Positions 16,628-25,859 are shown, counted from the stretch's first letter. The stretch: 64,000 bases of DNA from Streptomyces angustmyceticus (GCF_019933235.1 NZ_CP082945.1:5679501-5743500); one strand, 5' to 3'. Made by a program: numbers and translations. The notes: a model not told the origin generated them from the sequence alone.

Positions 16628-17209
16628 GTGTTCAGCCTTACCGTCGCCGCCGTCGTCTTCGGCGTCGTCTTCCTCGCCGAACTTCCCGACAAGACCGCCC
16701 TCGCCGGCCTGATGCTCGGCACCCGCTACCGCGCCTCGTACGTCTTCGCCGGCGTCGCCGCGGCCTTCCTCGTGCATGTGGCGCTCGCCATCGCCGCGGG
16801 CAGCGTGCTCACCCTGCTCCCGCACCGCTGGGTGCAGGGCGTGGTCGGGGTCCTCTTCCTGGCCGGCGCCGCCGTGCTGCTGTTCCGCAAGGGCGACGAC
16901 GAGGAAGAGGTGAAGAAGCCCGCCGACCAGAGCTTCTGGAAGGTCTCCGGGGCGGGCTTCATGATGATCCTGGTCGCCGAGTTCGGTGATCTGACCCAGA
17001 TCATGACCGCCAACCTCGCGGCCCGTTACGACGACCCGCTCTCGGTCGGCGTGGGCGCCGTGCTGGCCCTGTGGGCGGTGGCGGGCCTGGGCATCCTGGG
17101 CGGCCGCACGCTCATGAAGTACGTACCGCTGACCCTCATCACCAAGATCGCCGCAGGTGTGATGCTGGTGCTGGCGGGCTTCAGCCTCTACGAGGCGATC
17201 GCCGGCTGA
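16628..17209 (+). CDS. TMEM165/GDT1 family cation exporter (UPF0016)
   Basis: Membrane protein of 193 aa with six helices in two repeats. Each repeat should carry the E-x-G-D-K/R-T/S signature; here the first is AELPDKTALAG (Gly replaced by Pro, as in many actinobacterial members) and the second is AEFGDLTQIMT. The family exports Mn2+ or Ca2+ in exchange for protons. The Mn2+ riboswitch upstream supports manganese efflux. GTG 16628 has GAGG about 10 bases upstream and places the first helix at the N-terminus; the longer open frame from 15953 is shadow sequence of the FetB gene. A small hairpin starts at the stop codon (17200-17219). Confidence 0.88.
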   Translation: MFSLTVAAVVFGVVFLAELPDKTALAGLMLGTRYRASYVFAGVAAAFLVHVALAIAAGSVLTLLPHRWVQGVVGVLFLAGAAVLLFRKGDDEEEVKKPADQSFWKVSGAGFMMILVAEFGDLTQIMTANLAARYDDPLSVGVGAVLALWAVAGLGILGGRTLMKYVPLTLITKIAAGVMLVLAGFSLYEAIAG

Positions 17210-17336
17210 GACGCCGGCGGGCCGGGACGGCCGTCGGGGGAAGGGCGGGCTCTTCGGGGGCGTCTCGGGGACGGGTTTCCTCGGGGACCGGCTCCTGGGG
17301 AGCGCCCTCCCGCTCGCGGCCCCCGGCGCGGGGTCC

Positions 17337-17999
17337 TCAGGCCGTGAGGTGCACCGCGACCGTGCCGTCCGCCAGCACCTCGACCCGGACCTGGGTCAGG
17401 TCGCGGACCTGCGCGGTGGGGCCGAAGGCGGCGGCCCGGTCGCCCACGCCGACCACCCGCATGCCGGCCGCCCGGCCCGCCTCGATGCCCGCCTCGGAGT
17501 CCTCGAAGACCAGGCAGTCCTCGGGCGCGTGGCCCAGTTCGGCGGCGCCCTTGAGGAAGCCCTCCGGGTCGGGCTTGCTGGCGCTCACGCTCTCCGCCGT
17601 GATCCGTACGGCGGGCATGGGCAGTCCGGCGGCGCCCATCCGGGCGTCGGAGAGCGGGACATCGGCCGAGGTCACCAGGGCGTGCGGAACGGTGGCGAGG
17701 GCGGCCATGAAGGCGGGCGCGCCGGGGACCGGCACCACGCCGTCCATGTCGGCGGTTTCCTGGGCCAGCATCCGGCGGTTGTCCGCCAGGTTGAGTTCCC
17801 TCGGGCGGTCCGGCAGCAGCGCGGCCATGGTGGCCCAGCCCTGCCGGCCGTGGACGACCTTGAGGACCTCGTCCGCGTCCAGCTCCTGCTCGGCGGCCCA
17901 GCGTCGCCAGCAGCGCTCGACGACGGCCTCGGAGTTCACGATCGTGCTGTCCATGTCCAGCAGCAGGGCTCGGGCGGTGAGCGTGGTGGTGGCCGGCAT
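17337..17999 (-). CDS. HAD-IA family sugar-phosphatase-like hydrolase
   Basis: Cytoplasmic phosphatase of 220 aa. HAD motif I is LLLDMDSTIVNSEA (nucleophile Asp, second Asp; Ser replaces the usual Gly), motif II VTSADVP, motif III Lys in ASKPDPEGFLKGAAELG, motif IV CLVFEDSEAGIEAG. The helical cap (EVVERCWRRWAAEQ onwards) is of the beta-phosphoglucomutase/2-deoxyglucose-6-phosphatase type. Substrate probably a sugar or polyol phosphate. ATG 17999 has AGGAG 8 bases upstream. A strong hairpin (18081-18116) lies in its upstream region. Confidence 0.87.
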   Translation of the reverse strand: MPATTTLTARALLLDMDSTIVNSEAVVERCWRRWAAEQELDADEVLKVVHGRQGWATMAALLPDRPRELNLADNRRMLAQETADMDGVVPVPGAPAFMAALATVPHALVTSADVPLSDARMGAAGLPMPAVRITAESVSASKPDPEGFLKGAAELGHAPEDCLVFEDSEAGIEAGRAAGMRVVGVGDRAAAFGPTAQVRDLTQVRVEVLADGTVAVHLTA

Positions 18000-18080
18000 C
18001 GGCGGGCTCCTGGGCGCTACGGGCACACGGGCGCTGCGGCCGTATGCGGACGGTGCGGATCGCACGAGGAAAAACAGAGC

Positions 18081-18116
18081 GGTTCCGCCCGCCGGTCAGG
18101 GAGTGCGGGCGGAACC
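18081..18116. terminator. bidirectional terminator-like hairpin
   Basis: Perfect 12-base stem (18081-18092 with 18105-18116) around a 12-base loop. On the minus strand it is followed by CTCTG and five Ts; on the plus strand by ACTTTGTTTCTT. This is the best canonical intrinsic terminator in the window. Just beyond it is the only AT-rich patch in the region (18120-18160), with a CGATAC...GTATCG dyad. Confidence 0.78.
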
Positions 18117-18220
18117 ACTTTGTTTCTTCACGATACAAAGCATACCCCCGTATCGACAACCGGGCTGGTCAACGACCTGGAGCGGGGGGGCGGCGGAAAC
18201 GGACGCGGCGGGACGCGGCC

Positions 18221-18250
18221 GGAGGTGATCGGAGGCGATCGGAGGTGATC
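18221..18250. repeat. 10-bp tandem repeat, three copies
   Basis: GGAGGTGATC, GGAGGCGATC, GGAGGTGATC in direct succession. They lie in the 18000-18326 intergenic region together with the hairpins at 18081-18116 and 18263-18292; no gene is seen there. Confidence 0.8.
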
Positions 18251-18262
18251 GGGGCGGCCGCG

Positions 18263-18292
18263 AAGCCCCGCCGGCGGAGCGCGTCGGGGCTT
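18263..18292 (-). terminator. hairpin after peptidoglycan-binding gene
   Basis: Eight-base arms AAGCCCCG and CGGGGCTT separated by 14 bases, 35 bases beyond the stop codon at 18327. Confidence 0.5.
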
Positions 18293-18326
18293 ACGGCTCA
18301 CGGTTCTCCGGCTCACGGCGTCCGGT

Positions 18327-19439
18327 TCACGGCTCGTGGGTGCGGGACTCCAGGGATGCCCGGGTCTGCGCGCCGTAGACGCCGTCCGGGTCGCCGGTCA
18401 CTCCGTAGGTCTGCTGGTAGCGGGACACGGCGGCCCGCACCGCCGCGCCGTAGCGGCCGTCGTCCGGGCCCGGGTAGAGGGACAGTTCCCGCAGCCGCCC
18501 CTGGAGTTCGGCCACTTCCGGGCCGGCGGCCCCCTCGCGCAGCACGATCGGTCCCGTGGGCGGGGCACTGGGGCGGTGGCTTCCGGGGGAGTGCGTGACG
18601 CTGCCGGACGCCCGGGTGGGAGCGGGGGCGGGTGGCGTCCCGGTCCGGTGGCGCCGTACGCCGACCGTGGGGCCGGGGAGGCCGGTCGGGGCGGTCGGCG
18701 GCGGGCGGGTCGCGGAGCGGGAGGGGGCGGCGCCGCGGCGGGTGGGGGCGGGGGCTTCGCCGGTGGGGAGGCCGGCGCTGGGGGAGGCGGTGCCGAGGTC
18801 GGGCGGCGCGGCCCGGTCCCGGGTGCCGCCTGACAGGGCATCGGTGCTGATCAGGACCGCGGCGGCGGCCACCGCGGCCCCGGCGGCCGCGAGGGCGGCC
18901 GGCACGGCGCGCCGGCGGGCGGGAGCGGAGGCCACGGCGCCGGCGGGCGGCTCGTCCTCCGCGGCGCTGAACGTCCGGGACGTCGGACCGGGGCGGCGCC
19001 GTGGCCGGGGGACGAGGGGGTCATGGGCGGCGGGGCCGGTGGAGACGGAGGCCGGGCCGGGGGCCTGCGGCGGACCGGGCAAGAGCGGTCGCCCGGCGGC
19101 GGAGCGGTCGGTGGTGCCGTCGGCGGGTGAGGGTCTTTCGGCCCGGTGCACCGCCGCGTCCACCCCGGGTAAGTCGTCCAGCGGGTCGCCCCGGCTCAGC
19201 AGGCCGCCGCCCGCTGCGCCGTCGGTGTTCCGCGCGCCGCCGTACGCGGGGTCGCCCGCGCGGCCGCCCGCGCCCTGGCCGTCGTCCTCGTCCCCGCCCC
19301 CGCCCTCGTCGGGCAGTGACACGTACGGCCGAACGCGCAGCGGGTCAAAGTCGTCCGCATCGACCGCCGCACACAGGCAGGTCGGCCGGCCGTCGCCGCG
19401 TACGGGGGCGGAGCAGTGCGGGCATGGCGGTGCCGTCAC
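18327..19439 (-). CDS. membrane-anchored peptidoglycan-binding protein with N-terminal zinc-ribbon-like motif
   Basis: Protein of 370 aa. The N-terminus has PCPHCSAPV and TCLCAA, a possible zinc ribbon, then an acidic Gly/Asp-rich stretch. A single membrane helix lies near residue 205 ([19 protein letters not shown]), followed by a Pro/Thr-rich outer segment. The C-terminal 70 residues are a peptidoglycan-binding type 1 domain ([47 protein letters not shown]). It may couple a cytoplasmic event to the wall. GTG 19439 has GGGAGG 8 bases upstream; the open frame to 21680 is antisense to the MFS gene and rejected. Confidence 0.82.
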   Translation of the reverse strand: MTAPPCPHCSAPVRGDGRPTCLCAAVDADDFDPLRVRPYVSLPDEGGGGDEDDGQGAGGRAGDPAYGGARNTDGAAGGGLLSRGDPLDDLPGVDAAVHRAERPSPADGTTDRSAAGRPLLPGPPQAPGPASVSTGPAAHDPLVPRPRRRPGPTSRTFSAAEDEPPAGAVASAPARRRAVPAALAAAGAAVAAAAVLISTDALSGGTRDRAAPPDLGTASPSAGLPTGEAPAPTRRGAAPSRSATRPPPTAPTGLPGPTVGVRRHRTGTPPAPAPTRASGSVTHSPGSHRPSAPPTGPIVLREGAAGPEVAELQGRLRELSLYPGPDDGRYGAAVRAAVSRYQQTYGVTGDPDGVYGAQTRASLESRTHEP

Positions 19440-19670
19440 GAGCGGTCCCCTCCCTGGAGGCATCGAACCGGCAGCGATTATCCAGAGGACGCACCCGTTC
19501 GCGCAGGCGCTCGAAGACATCCGTGCGGCATCCCCGGGGTGTCCCCTGAACGGCCCCGGATACCGAACGCCGTTCGGCGGGCCATATCCGGGCGAACCGC
19601 CCAGGATGGAAGGGGCCCGAGGGCGGTCCGTGACGGAAGGGGCGGCCCGGCCGAACAGAGGGAGACGCCC

Positions 19671-21749
19671 ATGGCGCAGGACACCAGCGCTCCTGCCGTC
19701 CCCGGCGCGGACCGGTCCCGGCGGACGGTCCTCGTCGCGATCGGCGCGCTGCTGCTCGGCATGCTCATCGCGGCGCTCGACCAGACCATCGTCGCCACCG
19801 CGCTGCCCACCATCGTCAGCGAGCTCGGCGGCCTCGACCACCTCTCCTGGGTGGTCACCGCCTACCTCCTGGCCGCGACGGCGGCGACTCCGCTGTGGGG
19901 CAAGCTCGGTGACCAGTACGGCCGCAAGAAGCTGTTCCAGACCGCCATCGTGATCTTCCTGATCGGGTCGGTGCTGTGCGGGATCGCGCAGAACATCGGG
20001 GAGCTGATCGCCTTCCGGGCCCTCCAGGGGCTGGGCGGCGGCGGGCTGATCGTGCTGTCGATGGCGATCGTCGGTGACATCGTGCCGCCCCGCGAACGCG
20101 GCAAGTACCAGGGCCTGTTCGGTGCCGTCTTCGGCGGCGCCAGCGTCCTGGGGCCGCTGCTCGGCGGGCTGTTCGTGGACCACCTCAGCTGGCGCTGGGT
20201 GTTCTACATCAACGTGCCCGTCGGCATCGTCGCGCTCGCCGTCATCGCCGCCGTGCTGCACATCCCGCGCCGCCGCACCCCGCACCGCATCGACTACCCG
20301 GGCACCGCCCTGATCGCCGCGGTCGCCGCCTGCTTCGTCCTGATGACCTCGCTCGGCGGCGTGAGCTACCCGTGGTCCTCCTGGCAGATCGTGGGGTGCG
20401 GGGCACTCGGCGTCGTGCTGCTGGGGGTGTTCCTCGCCGTCGAGCGCCGGGCGGCCGAACCCGTCCTGCCGCTGCGCCTGTTCCGCAGCCGCTCCTTCAC
20501 GCTGACCGCCGTCATCGGCTTCGTCGTCGGTTTCGCGATGTTCGGATCGATGACGTATCTGCCGACGTTCCTGCAGGTCGTGCAGGGGGTGACGCCGACG
20601 CTGTCCGGGGTGCACATGCTGCCGATGGTGTGCGGCATGCTGCTGGCCTCCACCGGGTCCGGGCAGCTCGTCAGCCGCACCGGCCACTACAAGGTCTTCC
20701 CCGTAGCCGGCACCGGCGTCGTCGCGGTCGGACTGCTGTTGCTGCACCGGCTCGACCCCTCCAGCGGCGTCGCCGAGATGAGCGCGTACTTCTTCGTCTT
20801 CGGGTTCGGGCTCGGCCTGGTGATGCAGGTGCTGGTGCTCATCGCGCAGAACTCCGTCGCCTACCAGGACCTGGGCGTCGCCACCTCCGGCGCCACCTTC
20901 TTCCGCTCCATCGGCGGCTCTTTCGGCGTGTCCCTCTTCGGCACGGTCTTCACCAACCACCTCCGCCCGCGGATCGCCGACGCCGTCGCCGGGGTGCCGC
21001 TGCCGCCGGGCGTCGACGCCGCCACCATCGCCGAGGATCCGCGGACCGTCGCCCGGCTGCCGTCCGGACAGGCGGCCGGCGTCCTGCACGCCTACGCCGA
21101 CTCGATCACCGATGTCTTCCTCTACGCCGTCCCCGTCGTCCTGGTCGCGTTCGTCCTGGCCTGGTTCGTCAAGGAGGAGCCGCTGCGCGGCAGCGTCACC
21201 GCCCCCGACACCAGCGAGGTGCTTTCCTCCAACCCCGTCGAGCGGTCCTCGCGCGACGAATGCGCCCGCGCGCTGTCCAAACTCGGCAGCAGGGAGGGCC
21301 GCAAGCACATCTACGAGAAGATCACCGCACGGGCCGGCCTGGACCTCAGACCCGCCGCCGGCTGGCTGATCCTGCGCATCCACCGCTGCGGCGCGGTGGA
21401 ACCGGCGCGGCTCGCCGAACGCAGCACCGTCCCGCTCGGGGTGATCGCCGAGAGCGTCCGGCAGATCGAGGAGCGCGGACTCGCCACCCGCGAGGGGGTG
21501 TTGCTGCGGCTCACCGACGACGGACGGGAGACCGCCGAGCGGCTCTCGGCGGCCCGGCAGCAGTCGCTCGCGGAGATGCTCGGCGACTGGTGGACCGACG
21601 ACCGGCCCACCGACCTCACCGCCCTCGTCCGCGAACTGACCGCGGAACTGTGCGGCTCGGACGAGGAGGAGCCCCACCACGGCGACCCCCGCCGCCCGCT
21701 GCCCCGCGTCCCTCCGCGCACACCGGGACCGCCGGGTCTGGCCAAGTGA
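19671..21749 (+). CDS. DHA2-family MFS drug exporter fused to a MarR-like domain
   Basis: Protein of 692 aa. Residues 1-510 are a 14-helix EmrB/QacA-type proton antiporter: [14 protein letters not shown] (motif D1), [12 protein letters not shown] (motif A), [20 protein letters not shown] (motif C). Residues 540-680 are soluble and look like a winged helix with [57 protein letters not shown] and a wing [11 protein letters not shown], resembling MarR. This tail may sense substrate or tune activity; direct transcriptional control from the membrane is conceivable but unproven. ATG 19671 follows GAGGGAG. Substrate unknown. Confidence 0.88.
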   Translation: MAQDTSAPAVPGADRSRRTVLVAIGALLLGMLIAALDQTIVATALPTIVSELGGLDHLSWVVTAYLLAATAATPLWGKLGDQYGRKKLFQTAIVIFLIGSVLCGIAQNIGELIAFRALQGLGGGGLIVLSMAIVGDIVPPRERGKYQGLFGAVFGGASVLGPLLGGLFVDHLSWRWVFYINVPVGIVALAVIAAVLHIPRRRTPHRIDYPGTALIAAVAACFVLMTSLGGVSYPWSSWQIVGCGALGVVLLGVFLAVERRAAEPVLPLRLFRSRSFTLTAVIGFVVGFAMFGSMTYLPTFLQVVQGVTPTLSGVHMLPMVCGMLLASTGSGQLVSRTGHYKVFPVAGTGVVAVGLLLLHRLDPSSGVAEMSAYFFVFGFGLGLVMQVLVLIAQNSVAYQDLGVATSGATFFRSIGGSFGVSLFGTVFTNHLRPRIADAVAGVPLPPGVDAATIAEDPRTVARLPSGQAAGVLHAYADSITDVFLYAVPVVLVAFVLAWFVKEEPLRGSVTAPDTSEVLSSNPVERSSRDECARALSKLGSREGRKHIYEKITARAGLDLRPAAGWLILRIHRCGAVEPARLAERSTVPLGVIAESVRQIEERGLATREGVLLRLTDDGRETAERLSAARQQSLAEMLGDWWTDDRPTDLTALVRELTAELCGSDEEEPHHGDPRRPLPRVPPRTPGPPGLAK

Positions 21750-21834
21750 GGGGGAGGGGAGGGGAGTTGGCGGGGGAGATTCGGCGATGGTGACGCGGTG
21801 ACCGGGTCTCGCGCCGCCCGTCGGCCGGAGCCGG

Positions 21835-22374
21835 TCAGTGCGCCCCGCCGCCCGCCCCGCCTGCCAGCCGCTTCTCGAAGAAGATCTCCGCGTAGGGGTC
21901 CTCGTGGTACGGATCGATCTCCGCGAAGCCGTGCCGCCGGTAGAGCGCGACGGCCTCCACCAGGTCCAGCCGGGTGTCCAGCCGCATCCGCTCGGCGCCC
22001 AGCCGCACCGCGGCCCGCTCGGCGGCCGTGAGCAGCGCGTCCGCCCCGCCGCGGCCGCGCCGGGCGGCCCGTACGAACATCTGCTTGAGCTCCGCGGTCC
22101 GCGCGTCCAGCAGCCGTACGCCGGCGCAGCCCGCCACCGCCCCGCCGTGACGGGCCACCAGCAGCACGCCGTCCGGCGGCGTCAGATCGGCACTGGGGTA
22201 CTCCGCGAGGCCCTCGTCGATCTCCGCCGGCGTCGAACGGCGGCCCTCGTGCAGCGCGAAGTACCGGTCGGCCACCTCGGTGTAGTACTCGCGCAACAGC
22301 GCCGCGGCGTCCGGCGACCCGGCCGGCTCCGGCGCGACGGTCCAGGGGAGGCGGAGGGTGGCGGCGTCGCTCAT
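21835..22374 (-). CDS. GNAT family N-acetyltransferase
   Basis: Protein of 179 aa. The acetyl-CoA pocket is QMFVRAARRGRGGADALLTAAERAA, an R-x-x-G-R-G/A motif, followed by LDTRLDLVEAVALYRRHGFAEI and the C-terminal Pro/Tyr-containing EDPYAEIFFEK typical of small-molecule GNATs. ATG 22374 gives the usual N-terminus; a GTG at 22404 is possible. Converges on the MFS gene, with only 85 bases between. Substrate unknown. Confidence 0.85.
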   Translation of the reverse strand: MSDAATLRLPWTVAPEPAGSPDAAALLREYYTEVADRYFALHEGRRSTPAEIDEGLAEYPSADLTPPDGVLLVARHGGAVAGCAGVRLLDARTAELKQMFVRAARRGRGGADALLTAAERAAVRLGAERMRLDTRLDLVEAVALYRRHGFAEIDPYHEDPYAEIFFEKRLAGGAGGGAH

Positions 22375-22437
22375 GCCGTCATTGTGGCCACCGGAGCGGC
22401 CCACGGCGCAACGGATTTCGAGCGACGCCGCCGGTGC

Positions 22438-22770
22438 TCAGCCCTGCTTCGGGCCGGTCTGCTGCACCACCTCGAAGGACCACAGCGTGGACCCGGTCGC
22501 GGCGGGCTTGGGCCGCTCGCCGCCCTCGGTGCCGGCGCCCTGCTGGTGCGCGGCCTTCATCGGCCCCTCCATCCACGCCTGGAACGACTCCTCGTCCCGC
22601 CACCGGGTGTAGACGAGGTACTGGTCGGTGCCCTCGACGGGGCGCAGCAGTTCGAACCACTCGAAGCCGTCCGAGGAGTCCACCGTGCCGGCGCGGGAGG
22701 CGAAGCGCTTCTCCAGGACCTCGCGCTGTTCGGCGGGCACGGTCAGTGCATTGATCTTCACGATGCTCAT
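22438..22770 (-). CDS. MhuD-like heme-degrading monooxygenase
   Basis: Protein of 110 aa, ferredoxin-like dimeric alpha/beta barrel of the IsdG/MhuD group. Starting at ATG 22770, the residues that hold and process heme in Mycobacterium tuberculosis MhuD fall at identical numbers: Asn7 (VKINAL), Trp66 (FQAWMEG) and His75 (KAAHQQG). Surrounding blocks (VLEKRFASRAG, LLRPVEG, YTRWRDEESFQAW) also match my recollection of MhuD. Likely reaction: oxidative cleavage of heme to release iron. It is commonly mislabelled antibiotic-biosynthesis monooxygenase. It shares the direction of the GNAT gene; the 63 bases between them hold no clear signal. Confidence 0.85.
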   Translation of the reverse strand: MSIVKINALTVPAEQREVLEKRFASRAGTVDSSDGFEWFELLRPVEGTDQYLVYTRWRDEESFQAWMEGPMKAAHQQGAGTEGGERPKPAATGSTLWSFEVVQQTGPKQG

Positions 22771-22831
22771 GGCGACCATCGTGCCGCATGGTGTGCGGCG
22801 GGCGCAGGCCAGGGCGGTCGGCGCGGCCCGG

Positions 22832-23293
22832 TCAGCCGTGCAGCTTCAGACCCTTGGTGATCTTGTCGACGATGCCGCGGGGGCCGTACACGCCGAGCCC
22901 GACCAGGTCCAGGTCGTCGGCGGCCACCGCCCGTACCGCCGCCCGGTTGTCGTCGTCGTTCCCCGTGGCGAACATGTCGGCCGTGTACAGCGCGGTGGGC
23001 ACGGCCCGGCTGAGCGCGCGGGCGTGGGTGCGGGTCAGGGCCGCGGCGTCGGCGGTGTAGCAGAGCACCGGCTCGCGCAGCAGCGCCAGATAGCCGTGGC
23101 CGGAGGCGTCCTGGTACGGCTTGCCCATGATGTCGCCGGAGGCGTGCGCGATGCCGCTGGCGAGGAACGCGGTGACGTTCAGCTTCTGCCAGCCGGCGAG
23201 GTCGTCCCGGACGATCACGGCGATCTTGGTCTCGAAGCGGGGAGCGGCCGGTGCCGTACGGGGGGACTCGGTTGCGGTGGGTGCGGTCGTCAT
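22832..23293 (-). CDS. DUF2000 domain protein
   Basis: Protein of 153 aa. Family blocks are FETKIAVIVRDDLAGWQKLNVTAFLASGIA, GKPYQDASGHGYLALLREPVLCY and LVGLGVYGPRGIVDKITKGLKLHG. The fold is related to peptidyl-tRNA hydrolase 2, but no activity is established. DUF2000 genes frequently stand beside AraC regulators, as here: the divergent AraC gene starts 68 bases away. ATG 23293 is preferred, but ATG 23314 in the same frame is possible and neither has a good ribosome site. Confidence 0.82.
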   Translation of the reverse strand: MTTAPTATESPRTAPAAPRFETKIAVIVRDDLAGWQKLNVTAFLASGIAHASGDIMGKPYQDASGHGYLALLREPVLCYTADAAALTRTHARALSRAVPTALYTADMFATGNDDDNRAAVRAVAADDLDLVGLGVYGPRGIVDKITKGLKLHG

Positions 23294-23360
23294 GGGGAGA
23301 GTCTCGTCCGGCATCCGGACCGCCGTATTGAACGCTGGTGCGGCCCGGCAGACTGGAGCG

Positions 23361-24215
23361 ATGAGCAGGCAGCACGACGGGGACGGGGACTGGGCGCGCT
23401 ACTGGCGCGATCCGGACCGGCCACTGGAAGCGATGCACGCGCACTTCGTCCGCCATGTCTTCCACCCGCACAGCCACGACGCCTATTCGTTCGCGGTGAC
23501 CGAGAGCGGCGCCCAGCGCTTCACCTGCCGCGGCGCGGGCCACACCAGCGCCGCCGGCATGGTGATGGCGTTCAACCCGGACGACCCGCACGACGGGGAG
23601 TCCGCCGTCGACCTCGGCTTCACCTACCGGATCATGCACATCGGCCCGGACGTCGTACGCGCCGTGCTCGACGACGTGACCGACGGCCGGGGCGCCATGC
23701 CGCTGTTCGACCGGCCGGTGGTCGACGACCCGGTGCTGGCCCGCGCGCTGCGGCGGCTGCATCCGGCGCTCGTCGGCGGCGCCGATCCCCTCGTACGCGA
23801 GGAGCGGCTCACCGCGGCCGTCGAGGCCATGGTGCGGCGCAACGCCACCGGCGGCGCCGCGGCGGCCGGACCGCGCGAACTCCCCGCGGGCGCCCAGGCC
23901 GCGGCGGCCCGGCGGGCGCGGGATCTGCTGGTGGCGGCCTTCGACCAGCCGCTGACGGCCCAGGAACTCGCCGACGCCGCGGGCTGCAGCCGCTTCGCGC
24001 TCTACCGGGCGTTCCGCGCCGAGTACGGCATGGCGCCCAGCGACTTCCAGCGGCTGCTGCGCCTGCGCCGCGCCCGCACCCTCCTCGTCGAGGGCCGCGC
24101 CACCTCGGATGCCGCCACCGAGGCGGGCTTCGCCGACCAGGCGCACTTCCACCGCTGGTTCGTGCGCTGCTTCGGCATCACCCCGGGGGCGTTCCGCCGG
24201 GCCGGCGCGGGGTGA
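23361..24215 (+). CDS. AraC family transcriptional regulator
   Basis: Protein of 284 aa. An N-terminal cupin-like AraC ligand domain (HVFHPHSHDAYSFAVTESGAQRF, about residues 30-60) precedes a C-terminal double helix-turn-helix (about 190-280): LTAQELADAAGCSRFALYRAFRAEYGMAPSDF and SDAATEAGFADQAHFHRWFVRCFGITPGAFR. It diverges from the DUF2000 gene across a very short promoter region (23294-23360) and probably controls it. ATG 23361 has GGAG just upstream. Confidence 0.88.
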   Translation: MSRQHDGDGDWARYWRDPDRPLEAMHAHFVRHVFHPHSHDAYSFAVTESGAQRFTCRGAGHTSAAGMVMAFNPDDPHDGESAVDLGFTYRIMHIGPDVVRAVLDDVTDGRGAMPLFDRPVVDDPVLARALRRLHPALVGGADPLVREERLTAAVEAMVRRNATGGAAAAGPRELPAGAQAAAARRARDLLVAAFDQPLTAQELADAAGCSRFALYRAFRAEYGMAPSDFQRLLRLRRARTLLVEGRATSDAATEAGFADQAHFHRWFVRCFGITPGAFRRAGAG

Positions 24216-24290
24216 GGCGGGGTCGCGCCCGGTCGTGACGCCCCGGCCGGCTTGGGGGAGGCCGGCGCCGGGCCCCGCCCGGAACAGCAC

Positions 24291-24322
24291 TCCGCCCCGC
24301 CGGCGAGGGCCGGCGGGGCGGA
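24291..24322. terminator. bidirectional terminator hairpin
   Basis: Perfect 13-base stem (24291-24303 with 24310-24322) around a 6-base loop, midway between the convergent AraC and ProP-type genes. No T-run. Confidence 0.7.
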
Positions 24323-24359
24323 GCGGTGCGACGGGGGCCGGGGGCGTCCGGCCGGGCGG

Positions 24360-25859
24360 TCAGGCCGCCGCGTCGGCCGTGGCCGGGGCGCGGACCTCGC
24401 GGGCCTCCGCCTCGGTCTCGACGGCCGGCGGGGAGCCGGGCAGCGGCTTGCGGGCGCTCTCCGACATCAGCAGGACGGCGATGCCGCCGATCACGGCCGC
24501 GGCCATCATGTAGTAGGCGGGCATCATCTTGTTGCCGGTCGCGCCGATCAGGGCGGTGACCACCAGCGGCGTCGTACCGCCGAAGAGCGACACCGAGACG
24601 TTGAAGCCGATCGACAGCGAGCCGTAGCGCACCTTGGTCGGGAACAGCGCGGGCAGCGTGGAGGGCATCGCCGCGGTGAAGGTGACCAGCAGCAGGCCGA
24701 GGGCGGCCATGCCGATCGCGATGGCGGCCAGCGATCCCTGCCGGATCAGCAGCAGGGCGGGGACGGACAGCACCAGGAAGCCGGCGCAGCCCGCGCCGAT
24801 GACCGGGCGGCGGCCGAAGCGGTCGGTGAGCCGGCCCGCGAACGGCTGGACGCACATCATCAGGACCATCACCGCGAGCACGACCAGCAGGCCGTGGGTC
24901 TCGTCGTACTTCAGCTCCGAGGTCAGGTAGCTCGGCATGTACGACAGCAGCATGTAGTCGGTGACGTTGAAGACCAGGACCAGGCCGATGCACAGCAGCA
25001 TCGAGCGCCACTGACCGAAGATCATCTCGCGGACGCCGATCCGCTTCTCGGCCTCGCGGCGCGCCTTCTCCTTGGTCCGCGCCTCCTTCTCCAACTGGGC
25101 GAAGGCCGGGGTCTCTTCGAGCCGCATCCGCAGGTAGAGGCCGATGATGCCCATCGGTCCGGCGATCAGGAACGGGATGCGCCAGCCCCAGGAGGTCAGG
25201 TCCTCGGTGGACAGCAGCGCGGTCATCAGGGTGACCAGGCCGGCGCCGCCGACGTAGCCGGCCAGGGTGCCGAACTCCAGCCAGCTGCCGAGGAATCCGC
25301 GCTTCTTGTCGGGCGCGTACTCGGCGATGAAGGTGGAGGCGCCGCCGTACTCGCCGCCGGTGGAGAAGCCCTGCACCAGGCGGGCGACGAGCAGCAGGAT
25401 CGGTGCCCCGACGCCGATGGAGGCGTAGGACGGGATCAGACCGATGGCGAAGGTGCCCGCGGCCATCATGATCATGGTGATCGCGAGGATCTTCTGCCGG
25501 CCGATCTTGTCACCGAGCGGCCCGAAGACCATGCCGCCGATGGGGCGGACGAGGAACGCCGCGGCGAACGCCCCGAACGTCGACAGCAACTGCGCGGTCG
25601 GATTCCCGGACGGGAAGAAGACGTGTCCGAGGGTGACCGCGATGTAGCTGTACACGCCGAAGTCGAACCACTCCATCGCGTTGCCGAGCGCGGCCGCCGA
25701 GACGGCACGCTTGACCATCACGGGGTCGACGACGGTCACCTCGCCCGACGTCTGCCGCGCCGCATCGGACGGCTGTTCCGGCTGCGGATCGGTCGCGGTG
25801 TCGGCGCGGCCGCCGACGGGATCGCGGGGCCCGGGGGCGACGGGGGACTGCGTCGGCAC
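24360..25859 (-). CDS. ProP-type MFS metabolite:H+ symporter
   Basis: Permease of about 499 aa with 12 helices in the metabolite:H+ symporter family (ProP, KgtP, ShiA). Signatures: NAMEWFDFGVYSYIAVTLG near the first helix, GGMVFGPLGDKIGRQKIL (motif A), ARLVQGFSTGGEYGGASTFIAEYAP, and the second-half motif GRLTDRFGRRPVIG. Likely substrates are compatible solutes or small organic acids. The start is uncertain: GTG 25859 is chosen, leaving a 45-residue hydrophilic N-terminus. It ends at the hairpin 24291-24322. Confidence 0.86.
   Translation of the reverse strand: MPTQSPVAPGPRDPVGGRADTATDPQPEQPSDAARQTSGEVTVVDPVMVKRAVSAAALGNAMEWFDFGVYSYIAVTLGHVFFPSGNPTAQLLSTFGAFAAAFLVRPIGGMVFGPLGDKIGRQKILAITMIMMAAGTFAIGLIPSYASIGVGAPILLLVARLVQGFSTGGEYGGASTFIAEYAPDKKRGFLGSWLEFGTLAGYVGGAGLVTLMTALLSTEDLTSWGWRIPFLIAGPMGIIGLYLRMRLEETPAFAQLEKEARTKEKARREAEKRIGVREMIFGQWRSMLLCIGLVLVFNVTDYMLLSYMPSYLTSELKYDETHGLLVVLAVMVLMMCVQPFAGRLTDRFGRRPVIGAGCAGFLVLSVPALLLIRQGSLAAIAIGMAALGLLLVTFTAAMPSTLPALFPTKVRYGSLSIGFNVSVSLFGGTTPLVVTALIGATGNKMMPAYYMMAAAVIGGIAVLLMSESARKPLPGSPPAVETEAEAREVRAPATADAAA

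Noticed and set aside
18327-21680. 1117-codon open frame on the minus strand
   Set aside because: Only the 18327-19439 part is a credible gene. The rest is antisense to the MFS pump and open because of GC-rich codon bias, with long Asp/Glu/Arg/Gln low-complexity translation.
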